Shown here in pieces: positions 15,456 to 24,518 of a stretch of DNA of 64,000 nucleotides (position 1 is its first letter; each line of letters starts with the position of its first letter). The notes beneath the pieces were generated by a model. The model saw nothing but the letters and a program-made list of their open reading frames with translations. It searched no databases and was not told the origin of the DNA. The position numbers and the translations under genes are program-made. This DNA is from Lentzea alba (GTDB lineage Bacteria; Actinomycetota; Actinomycetes; Mycobacteriales; Pseudonocardiaceae): positions 1 to 64,000 of the forward strand of contig NZ_JAAMPJ010000004.1 in the NCBI RefSeq assembly GCF_011067745.1. Reading direction: 5' to 3'.

Positions 15456-18400
15456 TGCACCGCTTCCCTGATCTCCACACGTACGGTGGTGCGGTCGGAA
15501 TGCCTGATGATGTTTCGGACTTGCCCGTAGACGCGAAGCGCGTCCCGATCGGCGGGCAGAACCGGGAGGAGCGCCAATGCCGCAGCCACCGCATGGTTTC
15601 CGCGGCTGCGACTAACCAGGTCAAGTTGCCCGTGCTCGGCAAGTGCCGCTTGGTATTGCACGATCCAATCCGAGTCCTCAAGGTCGATCTCGAACACCTG
15701 TTCCGCGTGTGAAGCGGTGACGAGCGCTCGGTCCACCACCGTCTCCTGGCCATATCCCTGGTAGTACTGCAAGTGCTGGTTTCGAGCCTGGTGGCCGCGT
15801 GGCCACAAAATGCTGAATGCCTGGTCGGCCGTCAGCTCGCGCTCGTCGGCAGCGAAGGATCCGCGACTGGCCGCGTAGGCCACCACCCGCGCGTCGACTT
15901 CCACCCCGAGTCGCTGCTCCAACTTGATCCAGTCCTCCACCAGACGCAACGCCGTGCGATCCGAGGCCGTGTCCGAACCTGGCCGCAGCAGGCGCGTCGA
16001 CAGAGCGGCGACCGCGGCGTGCCGAGGTGGCCCGCTCAAGGCCGTCCATGCCTCACGCAGGTCCTGGAGCCCAGCTTCGGCAGTGTGTGTGGACTGGGCG
16101 CGCCGCAACTCCGCCATCGCGGTCGCTGCCGGCCCGGCAGGATTCATCGTCAACTCCTTCAACAGACCAAGCATCGTGGCATCCACGTGCTCGTGCTCTC
16201 CCGGCGCCAGGATGGAGTCGACGAGCGTCCAGAACGCCCTGGGGTCCTGCGCGTAGTTCTGGACCAGGTACTCGACCACGCCGACGCCGCCGATCGACGT
16301 CTCGGTCAGCCACACCACGTCGTGGTCTCCCTGCCTCCCTTCGAAAACGTCGACGGTGAGGTCCTTGTCCTGCGCATGTGGACACACACGGATTGATGCC
16401 GCGAGGATCGCTGCAGCGATGGTGTGCGCGTACACCTGCGCCGCCAGCGATGCTGTCCGGTCCACGATGTCTGGATCCACCAATAGCCGACCTGCGCGGT
16501 TGAGGGAGTCGATGACGTCGCCCTGAGCGGCCAGCGCCGAGAGGTCCTGGACGAGTCGTTCCGTCGTCGGCACGCCGGAACCCGGCGCCTCGGTGCTCCG
16601 GTACATGACGGTGAGGATCTCTTGGAGTTGATCACGCCAAGCCCCGCCAGCAAGCTTCGCGTGCACCTCCGAGCCCGGACTCCCATCCGCTCCGGCGAGA
16701 GCGAAGGCAGTGAGGTAGATCTGGGCCAGCCACTCACGCTGGAACTTGTTCGTCAGGTCGTCGAGAGCGGGGTCGGTGCGCACCGCGTCGAGGAAGGCCA
16801 ACGATCGCCATTGAGGTGACGCGAGGTAGGCCCGAAATCCAGGGTTGTCGAGATCCGGGCGCTTGAGGACGAACTTGATCCCATCCACATCCAGGTGGAA
16901 GCCCAGGGCCGCCGGTTGGCCATCTAGCAAGTAGGTGATCTTCCGTCGCTGATCGACGCGCTGGTTGGCGCGCGCGATGACGCTGTCCGCCCCGATCGTC
17001 ATCCGCCTTACCTCGACCGGGTTTCCGCTCCTGTGAGAGCAGAACCCGACCTCGACCAGCCTGGTGCTCCATGGCGACGGGTCCGGGACATCAGCCGCGT
17101 TGGGCGGTGTGCTGTCGTCGACCACGATCTGGCTGACCCATCGGGGAACGCCCTGGGACCTCGTGTGGATCTCAGGATCCGGCTCCGTCAGGCGGATCCG
17201 CGTCGGACGGACCACCTTGTAACGCCGACCGTCAGGGTCTTCCCACGCACCTTCCACGGTCGCGCCTGCCCCGACCATCGTCCGCAGGTCGAGCTCATCG
17301 GAGTCGGCAGGAGGTGCAATCCAGGTTCGATCGTCGTCGCGTCGGTAGGCGTACCGCTTGCTGACCCTGCCCGGTACGGCCTCACGCAGTGCCTGCGCGA
17401 CGCCAAGCGCCTCCGAGTCGTCCTGGTTGCCGAACGGCAACTCCAACTCGACCTCGGGGAGGTTCAACGGTGCGAACAGCGAGGTGGTCAGGAACTCCGG
17501 CAGCAGCTTCCCCTGTCCGGCACCTGGGTCTTCGCGCGCGGAGACCCACCGTGTATTCAGCCGCCTCAGCGCTGTCGGGACCACGGACAGCAGCAACGAC
17601 CTCGGGGGATCCCACAAGATCGCTTGGACGTCGTCCGGGTCGATCTGCAACGCACGCTGGATGTGCTTCGCGAGGCTGTCTTGGATCGTTGGGTTCTCCA
17701 GCACCTCACGCAGGATCCGGGCGGCGGTCTCGCAGGCGGAATCGTCCGGCTGCTGTCCACTCCACGGGCGTGCCAACACAACGCGAGGATCAAGGTAGCA
17801 GTTTCGCGCCCGCATCCGAGCACCCAGCCAGTCGAGCATGGCCTGCGTTGCCTGGATCTTCTGAATGAACCTGTTGCCCACGGGCAAAGTGGAGGCGGTC
17901 AGGACAGGGGTGAATAGCGACTCGTAAGCCTGGTAAGCCAAGCGGTCGCGGCCGTACTCCGAGAGTGTCACCACTGTGATCGGCCTGGTGTCCCGGAGGC
18001 GGCCGGCCCGTCCTCGCCTTTGGATGAAGGCCGCTGGGTTGCGTGGCGCCTTGTGCTGCAGCACCAGCCCAACCCTGGGATCGTTGACCCCCACTTCCAG
18101 CGACGGCGATGCGACTGTGAAGTCCGCGTCTCGGTCCATGCCCGCGTCCTGTGATGAGGTTCGACCGATTCGCAAGTGCTGCTGTCTCAAGTCAGACGAC
18201 AGCCTATGCCCGATCTTCTCTGCCACACGCCACACTTGACCATCGCGCTCGCGATCAGCTTCGAAGCTTCCCGCAGAGGATCGCAAGGCAGCCAGAACCG
18301 GCCGACCACCATTTCGCATCGCCCGGTTCTGCCCGCTCTCGGCGTCGCGGAAGGCATCGTAGAAGCGGTTGGTCACGTCCAGGTCGTCGGTGAAGGCAAA

Positions 18401-19903
18401 ACCGGTCGTGCCGAACACATGCTGCTTCTTGTCCAGGATCCTTCCGTACAGCATCGCCGTCTGGATCGAGGTGGACAACAGGCTTGCCTGAGACACGGGG
18501 TCGCCGCGCAGCGCGATGCAGTACTCACGTCCCTCGTCCAGCATGTCGTCTTCCCTCGGCTCAACTCGGTCGACAGCGCTCGGGGGAAGACCGGTCAGAG
18601 CAGCGAAGAACCGCTCGCTGTCGCGCAGCGTTGCTGACAAACCGACGAAAGTGACGGGCTTTCTGGTTGCGTTGCGCCAGCGCCGCAGAAGGAGCGCGAC
18701 TTGCGCACCGTGCATCCCGACGTAGGTATGCACCTCATCCAGCAGGACGACGGAGGGCGGCGCCCCACCCTGCCAGCCGAGCACACCCGAGAGGTTGTTC
18801 GTCGCACCCCTGTTCAACATCTCCGTGGTGCTGAACAGAATTTCCGGTGGTTTCGCCCTGATGCTCTCCCTGGTCAGCGCAAGGCTCGGTGGATCGATCA
18901 CGTGCAGGCAGTTTCCGCATTTCAACCGCTCGACACCGGCGATCCGATCGGTCTCCGGCCAGATCAACTCGCCGATGTCACAAGCCGGACAACTGAAGTA
19001 CGGACACACGAACCCACTGTTGCGCCGCTTCCAAGCAGATCGTGCATTCTCAAAGAACCGAGACTCCTTATTGTGCTTCGGCGTGTCCCCGTACAGAACA
19101 CCGATCCGGATGCGCTGTGGAATGGCCGCTGCGTCGTGAAGCCGTTTCGCGGTGCGGACTGCCTCAACCAGTTGGTCACGCAGCAACTCCACGCGCGGGT
19201 AGATCGCCAAAGTGTGGACGCCCCTCCGCCCGGACTCCACCATAGAAGCAAAAGCCGGAAGGTAGAAGGCCATGGACTTCCCGCTACCGGTGCCTGCTCC
19301 CACGATGATGCCTCGACTCCGGTCCGCACCGATCGCCAAGAAGATGCGTTGCGTCGCGTCGACCTGAAACGCGGCCAGATCGTTCTTCCCCACGAGTGTC
19401 CTCGTGACCCGCTCCTGGGGAGCATCCCATCCTGACAGCGTCGCGAACTCGGCGCACGCCCGGTCCACCGTGATGTCGCGCTTCGGATAGCGACGCGGTT
19501 GGACGTGCAGTCGGTAGTCGGCCACGAGCCGCGGCCCGCTCAGCCACCAACCCGTCTGCTGCGTAACTCCCCAACGAGGAGCGAAAAGTTGCCGCAGGTT
19601 CACGGTCAACCGCAGGGCCTCGGCCATCCGCGTTCGGTACCCATGCGTTTCCGCGGTGTCGTAACTCGGCGCAGTGCTAGACACGGGCACCAGCAACGCC
19701 TTGCTGACCAGGTAGTCAACAAGGGCTTCGATGGTCACGCCGCGAGGTGCGTCTTGGTGTTCGGCGAGTATCCGCTCGATCGTCGTCGTGACTTCGTCCC
19801 GAGAAAGCACCCCGGTTGTCACTCCCCAAGACAATAGGGGTAATTCCCGGTCCTCCAAGGCTGAGAGGAGGTCGTTGACGAACCTTGGCTTAACTTCACT
19901 CAC
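15452..19903 (-). CDS. dpdJ: DpdJ, large DEAD/DEAH-type helicase
   Basis: The 1483-residue protein is a superfamily 2 helicase. It has Walker A GAGTGSGKS at 202-210, a DEVH box in VVLLDEVHTYVGMHG, motif III GLSATLRDS and motif VI FIQRRGRAGRLRD. Four Cys arranged as CPYFSCPACD and LKCGNCLHV (about 300-340) form a likely zinc ribbon inserted between motifs Ia and II. The C-terminal ~600 residues are uncharacterised and end in an IGGVGVVEYL region seen in helicases with MZB-like tails. It starts at GTG 19903, overlapping the dpdI stop by four bases. Expected role is ATP-driven translocation on DNA during restriction. Confidence 0.88.
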   Translation of the reverse strand: MSEVKPRFVNDLLSALEDRELPLLSWGVTTGVLSRDEVTTTIERILAEHQDAPRGVTIEALVDYLVSKALLVPVSSTAPSYDTAETHGYRTRMAEALRLTVNLRQLFAPRWGVTQQTGWWLSGPRLVADYRLHVQPRRYPKRDITVDRACAEFATLSGWDAPQERVTRTLVGKNDLAAFQVDATQRIFLAIGADRSRGIIVGAGTGSGKSMAFYLPAFASMVESGRRGVHTLAIYPRVELLRDQLVEAVRTAKRLHDAAAIPQRIRIGVLYGDTPKHNKESRFFENARSAWKRRNSGFVCPYFSCPACDIGELIWPETDRIAGVERLKCGNCLHVIDPPSLALTRESIRAKPPEILFSTTEMLNRGATNNLSGVLGWQGGAPPSVVLLDEVHTYVGMHGAQVALLLRRWRNATRKPVTFVGLSATLRDSERFFAALTGLPPSAVDRVEPREDDMLDEGREYCIALRGDPVSQASLLSTSIQTAMLYGRILDKKQHVFGTTGFAFTDDLDVTNRFYDAFRDAESGQNRAMRNGGRPVLAALRSSAGSFEADRERDGQVWRVAEKIGHRLSSDLRQQHLRIGRTSSQDAGMDRDADFTVASPSLEVGVNDPRVGLVLQHKAPRNPAAFIQRRGRAGRLRDTRPITVVTLSEYGRDRLAYQAYESLFTPVLTASTLPVGNRFIQKIQATQAMLDWLGARMRARNCYLDPRVVLARPWSGQQPDDSACETAARILREVLENPTIQDSLAKHIQRALQIDPDDVQAILWDPPRSLLLSVVPTALRRLNTRWVSAREDPGAGQGKLLPEFLTTSLFAPLNLPEVELELPFGNQDDSEALGVAQALREAVPGRVSKRYAYRRDDDRTWIAPPADSDELDLRTMVGAGATVEGAWEDPDGRRYKVVRPTRIRLTEPDPEIHTRSQGVPRWVSQIVVDDSTPPNAADVPDPSPWSTRLVEVGFCSHRSGNPVEVRRMTIGADSVIARANQRVDQRRKITYLLDGQPAALGFHLDVDGIKFVLKRPDLDNPGFRAYLASPQWRSLAFLDAVRTDPALDDLTNKFQREWLAQIYLTAFALAGADGSPGSEVHAKLAGGAWRDQLQEILTVMYRSTEAPGSGVPTTERLVQDLSALAAQGDVIDSLNRAGRLLVDPDIVDRTASLAAQVYAHTIAAAILAASIRVCPHAQDKDLTVDVFEGRQGDHDVVWLTETSIGGVGVVEYLVQNYAQDPRAFWTLVDSILAPGEHEHVDATMLGLLKELTMNPAGPAATAMAELRRAQSTHTAEAGLQDLREAWTALSGPPRHAAVAALSTRLLRPGSDTASDRTALRLVEDWIKLEQRLGVEVDARVVAYAASRGSFAADERELTADQAFSILWPRGHQARNQHLQYYQGYGQETVVDRALVTASHAEQVFEIDLEDSDWIVQYQAALAEHGQLDLVSRSRGNHAVAAALALLPVLPADRDALRVYGQVRNIIRHSDRTTVRVEIREAVQ

Positions 19904-20589
19904 GTACTGATCCTCTTCAGCGTGATCTGCTCATCGAAGTGCAGCGACCGCAGCAACGAGATCTCGTCGTCGGTGATCTGCGCCAGCGTGGGCGGTTGGT
20001 CACCCGAAAGCCTCACCATCAGGTCCGCAACTTCGGGAGGCGCGTCGGGAGCATCGGCGAGCATGTCAGCCAACCCGCTGATCGAGGTTGTGAAAAGGCT
20101 GATAATCGGTCTGGACAACTCGTTCCCGCGGGACCACCGCTCCAGTTCGCCCTGTTTCCGACGAGCCTCACGCTGGTCTCTTGGCGGGAGCATTGGGATG
20201 CGCGTCAGATGCAACTCCGAGATGCGGGCCGAGGCCCAAGTGGACCACGCCGAGCGAGTCTCCTCCTCCAGTCGTTTGCACACTGCAGCAATACGTTGGT
20301 TTGCTCGCTCGAAGACTGCGTTGTTGGGATTGGTCACACTTCGCACTTTGGCTTCGAAGTCTCGATAACCATCGTCTACAGCGGACAGATCCACTCTATT
20401 GGACCCGATGGTCTCGTTGACCTTGCAGGCAAGTTCAACCTGGGTGCGCAACTCCCCGAGCGAGGCCTTCAGTTTCGTCACCCGACTACCGATCCGCCGC
20501 GCCTCGTCGGCGCCCTTCTCCGCGGTCGCCAAGCGACGCGTCTCGCTCCGCAGCTGCTCGACCTTCTCGAAGACGGTTGCCTCACTCAT
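19900..20589 (-). CDS. dpdI: DpdI-like coiled-coil protein
   Basis: A 229-residue, highly charged helical protein. Heptad-like repeats predominate through about residue 140 (KVEQLRSETRRLATAEKGAD, then SRVTKLKASLGELRTQVELA). No catalytic motif is visible. It lies between dpdH and dpdJ, overlapping both (eight bases with dpdH, four with dpdJ), which is the position of dpdI in the described gene order. It is most likely a structural partner of the ATPase or the helicase. Confidence 0.7.
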   Translation of the reverse strand: MSEATVFEKVEQLRSETRRLATAEKGADEARRIGSRVTKLKASLGELRTQVELACKVNETIGSNRVDLSAVDDGYRDFEAKVRSVTNPNNAVFERANQRIAAVCKRLEEETRSAWSTWASARISELHLTRIPMLPPRDQREARRKQGELERWSRGNELSRPIISLFTTSISGLADMLADAPDAPPEVADLMVRLSGDQPPTLAQITDDEISLLRSLHFDEQITLKRIST

Positions 20590-23500
20590 TGGCCGACTCC
20601 TCGCTAAACACTATCTCGGCCCACTCGCGAACTACCGAGTTGAGGTTGTCCGAGGTTTCCTCCTCGTGCCCACCGATGCGGTTCCTGGCTGATTCCAACG
20701 CCTCGTCCAACCAGTCGTTGCTGGCCTCCAGGAAGGCGCGAATGGCGGGCAGTGCCGGACCACGTCCTCGGGCAGCGACGATCATTTCAGCCTTGGCCCG
20801 GTCCTGACCCTCGCCCGACGTATCAGCGAGGCGAGCGAGGTCGTCCTCAAGTTCGGTGATGACGTGCCAGTCCACGTCCTGGACATCTGTCGCGAGCCGC
20901 CTCAAGTTCTCGCTCTGTGCAGAGGTCAGGTGCAATCCGTGCTGCTTCGCCTCGTCCATGGCGTCCAGAACCGCCTGCACGACCTTGGACAGCATCCCGC
21001 GCGCGACTCTGCGTCGCAGCGAGGCCAACAAGTCCCGCAGCGCGCCCAACTGCTCGTCGACCATGCTGGGGAGCAACATGAATCCTTTGGCCGCGGCCGA
21101 GACCCAAGCCGGCACCGAACGGTCGCCGACCTGCCATGTCCACTCCTGGGCCGCCTGCTGGAGCAGCGGAAGCAGATGTGCGGCGTCGATCAGGCGTACC
21201 CTTCCGCGCTCACCTTGTGAGATACCAACCGCGTTCCTGATCCGTGTGACTAGCTCCTCGCGCTTGCTCAGGTGATCTGCCAGCGTCGAGTTCCACCGCG
21301 GTACGCGCGCCGCGAAGTCCTCACGAACCCACCCTTTGCCGTCGTGCAGGACCGCATCGACCATTCCTGCCTCCGGCATGCCAGGCCAGGCCCGGCCGGC
21401 CAAGGCGGCGCCGATCAACGACACCCTCAGCCCCAGCACAAGATCCGGATCGGTGATCTCCTGCTTCACGAGGACGGCCGCAGTGAAGTCTGCGGCCTTC
21501 GACTCAGCCAACTCGGCCAAGCGATACACGCTGTCCATCGAGATGGGCGGGTACCCTTGGCTCAATTGCAGTATCGACTTGAAGAATTGGGCGTTCTGCC
21601 CGCTCTTCGCGAACTGGATCGGCGCCGACTCCGGGTCGACCTTCAGCCCGCCTCGCGCCCCACGGATGTGCACTGCACCAGAGGTCGCGCTCCAGATCGA
21701 CTTGAGCGCATCCTTGGTCATGCTATTCATCAACGGATCTGCCCAGTCGTACCGCTGGGTGACCACGTCGGCGGCGATCGTCCTGAGTTCACGGGCGACA
21801 TTGGACATCGCGTCGGTGTCCTTCGTTGCCCAGTCCTCAATCTCCTGGAGGCGGCTCCGGAGGGATTGTGGCAGCGAAGAACTGCCCGCTTCAGGAGCTT
21901 TGTCTCGCTCCACCGCGGGCTTCGGCACACCCCGAGTCCGCGGGCGACGGGTATCTGAAGCCTTCAGCGGTGCCAACCCAAATGCAAGTCGGACCGCCGC
22001 TTCCGCTTCGAATGGCGACTCCGCGTTGCCCCAGAACTCCAGAAACGCTCGATACCGATCGACTTCGGCAGGGTGCGCGGACTCCACCATGTCGAGCGTG
22101 GCGCTATCGAGCGGATCGTCGATCTTCGCCCGGCGGAACCTGTCAATGAAGCCCCGATGCGGGAAAGCCCCGTCCCGAATGGGCTTGGCGTCCTCGACGA
22201 GAACCTTGTGCACCACGGACCCCAGCACCGCGCGCGGCACGAACTGGTACGGCGCCTCCACAGGAGCGGTGGAGTGCACGGCTCTGGTCAGGGCCGATCG
22301 GTTAAAGGGGTAGAGGCCGTAGCCCTCGTCTGACACGCCAAACGCAGGGTGGCACTCAGTCTTGAACTTGCAGTCGTCGCAATGATTGGGAACCTCGGCA
22401 CCCTCCGACACCGCTTCGAGTGCTTCGCTCCCGATCCTGGCGGCGTTGAGATAACGCCCGATGAAGGAGGCCATATAATCCTCCCCACTCCCAGTGGGGT
22501 CGAACGGAGCGTCGAGGTCGTAGACGTATCCCACCGTGGCGTGCAGACGCGTCAGCACCGTCTCCGGCAAGGACTGGAAATAGCCGGTTGTCACCGCAAG
22601 CAGGGTCCGGATGCGAGCCAGCACCTCGACGCCTTCCCGCCGCGCGGGTTCGATCATGGCGTCCAGCAGTTCCCGTTGCATTCCTTGAATGAGTGCGAAA
22701 TCCTCTACCAGGAGAATGATCTCGCGGCCCCGCCGGCCGTACTCCCGGCGCACCTCCTCCATCGCCGACACAAGGCTGCCCGCCCCCAGGTTGAAGGCCC
22801 GCTTGACTGCGGCCTCCAAACACTCGTTCAACAGGTCGACAGCAGCTACCTTCATCGGCGGGTTAGTGCTGAGCATCTTCAGCACTCCGGCTGTCATCTG
22901 CGCGACCTTGCCAATGTCACCGAATTCCAATGGCAGGTCCTCGGTGGTGAACCGCTCAGGACGCTGCTGCTCGCCGTCGCGGCGGTCGTGCAGGAGTTGG
23001 TGTGCCAGTTGCGGGATGAACCGCGTCGATTCCAGCATGTGGTTGCGGACGTGGGGGTCTTGCAGCAGAACGGCCACCCCGCGAGGGCCACGCAAGACTC
23101 GTATCGGTCCAGACACACCCTCCTGGGTGGTGGCTGACAGTTCTTCCTCAATGCTGTTGATCAGGCGTCTCGCCAGGGCTTCCGGCTCCACACTCGAAGA
23201 GAGTTTGTCGATAGTGCGGCGAAGTTCAGCCGCGTTGTCCGATTCAAGGTCGGCGAGTAGTTCTGCGATGACGGCCTTGAGACTGGTCTTCCCCTTCTCC
23301 AAGTAGATGACCTTGCGCTTGGGTGTGTCCTCGACCTGCTCTCGAACCCATCTAATGAGATGGGACTTGCCCGTTCCCGACTCACCCACGATTGGCATCA
23401 GCAGGGCGCCGGTGTCGGACTTCCGTGCCAAGAAATCGGACAGCACCGCCTTCTCGTCTACGAGGTCCGCTGCGCGCTCCATGTTCTTCGCGTCTTCGCG

Positions 23501-23650
23501 CGTTCCGCCGGTCAACCGGCTGCGTCGGAGCCTGAACGTGGCATGGGTGGCCAGGAAGACGGCGCGGGAAGGGCTGACCGCCTCGGTGTTGATCGTCTGA
23601 GCCGCCTCCTCGGCGCGCCAGCAGGTGTGGAGGGTGAATTGGTCAGCCAT
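20582..23650 (-). CDS. dpdH: DpdH, large P-loop ATPase
   Basis: The 1022-residue product starts at ATG 23650 (MADQFTLHTCWRAEEAAQ). A Walker A motif GESGTGKSHLIRWV (89-102) and a Walker B-like EIILLVEDFALIQG mark a STAND/AAA-like ATPase domain in the N-terminal third. A Cys cluster, CDDCKFKTEC, follows at about 430. The C-terminal half is helical with no known motif. The gene overlaps dpdG upstream by eight bases and dpdI downstream by eight. It is probably the signalling or motor ATPase of the restriction arm. Confidence 0.82.
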   Translation of the reverse strand: MADQFTLHTCWRAEEAAQTINTEAVSPSRAVFLATHATFRLRRSRLTGGTREDAKNMERAADLVDEKAVLSDFLARKSDTGALLMPIVGESGTGKSHLIRWVREQVEDTPKRKVIYLEKGKTSLKAVIAELLADLESDNAAELRRTIDKLSSSVEPEALARRLINSIEEELSATTQEGVSGPIRVLRGPRGVAVLLQDPHVRNHMLESTRFIPQLAHQLLHDRRDGEQQRPERFTTEDLPLEFGDIGKVAQMTAGVLKMLSTNPPMKVAAVDLLNECLEAAVKRAFNLGAGSLVSAMEEVRREYGRRGREIILLVEDFALIQGMQRELLDAMIEPARREGVEVLARIRTLLAVTTGYFQSLPETVLTRLHATVGYVYDLDAPFDPTGSGEDYMASFIGRYLNAARIGSEALEAVSEGAEVPNHCDDCKFKTECHPAFGVSDEGYGLYPFNRSALTRAVHSTAPVEAPYQFVPRAVLGSVVHKVLVEDAKPIRDGAFPHRGFIDRFRRAKIDDPLDSATLDMVESAHPAEVDRYRAFLEFWGNAESPFEAEAAVRLAFGLAPLKASDTRRPRTRGVPKPAVERDKAPEAGSSSLPQSLRSRLQEIEDWATKDTDAMSNVARELRTIAADVVTQRYDWADPLMNSMTKDALKSIWSATSGAVHIRGARGGLKVDPESAPIQFAKSGQNAQFFKSILQLSQGYPPISMDSVYRLAELAESKAADFTAAVLVKQEITDPDLVLGLRVSLIGAALAGRAWPGMPEAGMVDAVLHDGKGWVREDFAARVPRWNSTLADHLSKREELVTRIRNAVGISQGERGRVRLIDAAHLLPLLQQAAQEWTWQVGDRSVPAWVSAAAKGFMLLPSMVDEQLGALRDLLASLRRRVARGMLSKVVQAVLDAMDEAKQHGLHLTSAQSENLRRLATDVQDVDWHVITELEDDLARLADTSGEGQDRAKAEMIVAARGRGPALPAIRAFLEASNDWLDEALESARNRIGGHEEETSDNLNSVVREWAEIVFSEESANE

Positions 23651-24518
23651 TGATTCCCTCCGAGACCACGATGTCCGATACCCGGCGGTTGGGCTCATCC
23701 CGATCAGCGACGGTCACCGAACTCGCGCTGTCTGCGAAACGCTCGAACCGCAACCACCCCTCATGGCGACCGCGCAGGAGTGCGAAGGAAAGGGCAGGGC
23801 CGACGGCCTGCTCGCCGGGATCTGGAATCCCCAGCCGGATCGAGTAGGCGCCCCCCGGTAGCACGGGTATGGCCTCCCTAATCGTCCGCACCACATCCAC
23901 GGCTGAGACGGTCTTCCCCACCAACCGGGACGCGGCCAGCACCTGGCGGACCGCCTTCGTGCAGTCCGGGCTCAGCACGCCCGAGTCGGATGTCGGCATC
24001 AGTGGTGCGGCGCCAAGGCCGAGCATCGGTGCCCAGTGGACGAACCGTGGCCAACGGACATTGCTCGGTGTTGGGTTCTTGCCCTCCACCGAGAAACTCC
24101 TCGCGCTCCTTTCGTCGACCTGTGTCCGGCTGACTGGGGAGTCCAGCGGGTCGAAGGAGAGGAAGTAGGAGAGGACGATGGTCATGTCCCTGTTGCCGGT
24201 AATGGGATCGGACTCCAGATCGGTGTTGCGCTCCGGGAAGAAGAGGGCCTCGCGGAGACGGTGCTGGAAGTCCGCCAGGCTCGGCATCGAGTACCGCAGC
24301 GTCAGCCTGCCGCTCTCGTCCTGCGCCACCAAGCCCAATTCCAGCAACGTACGAACCGTGGGCTGGAATGGAGGGTCGGACTTCATCCCCGCGCTCAGCG
24401 AGTCCGGGCTCATGAACGCCCTGGCCTGGCTGTCGGTCAGGGGCTGTCGCACGCTCAACAGCCGGACCAGCGCCCAAAGTTGGGGGGGTAGCGCCCGGTC
24501 GACGTTCAGAAAGGCCAT
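23643..24518 (-). CDS. dpdG: DpdG-like protein of the dpd module
   Basis: The start is ATG 24518 (MAFLNVDRALPPQLWALVRL), sharing one base with the dpdF stop; the frame continues upstream only as a shadow of dpdF. The 291-residue product has a winged-helix-like N-terminal third: FQPTVRTLLELGLVAQDES with an LTLRY wing. A C-terminal part contains AVDVVRTIREAIPVLPGGAYS. Assignment to DpdG is from its place between RecQ-type DpdF and ATPase DpdH. It may bind DNA through the wing; function is otherwise unknown. Confidence 0.7.
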   Translation of the reverse strand: MAFLNVDRALPPQLWALVRLLSVRQPLTDSQARAFMSPDSLSAGMKSDPPFQPTVRTLLELGLVAQDESGRLTLRYSMPSLADFQHRLREALFFPERNTDLESDPITGNRDMTIVLSYFLSFDPLDSPVSRTQVDERSARSFSVEGKNPTPSNVRWPRFVHWAPMLGLGAAPLMPTSDSGVLSPDCTKAVRQVLAASRLVGKTVSAVDVVRTIREAIPVLPGGAYSIRLGIPDPGEQAVGPALSFALLRGRHEGWLRFERFADSASSVTVADRDEPNRRVSDIVVSEGING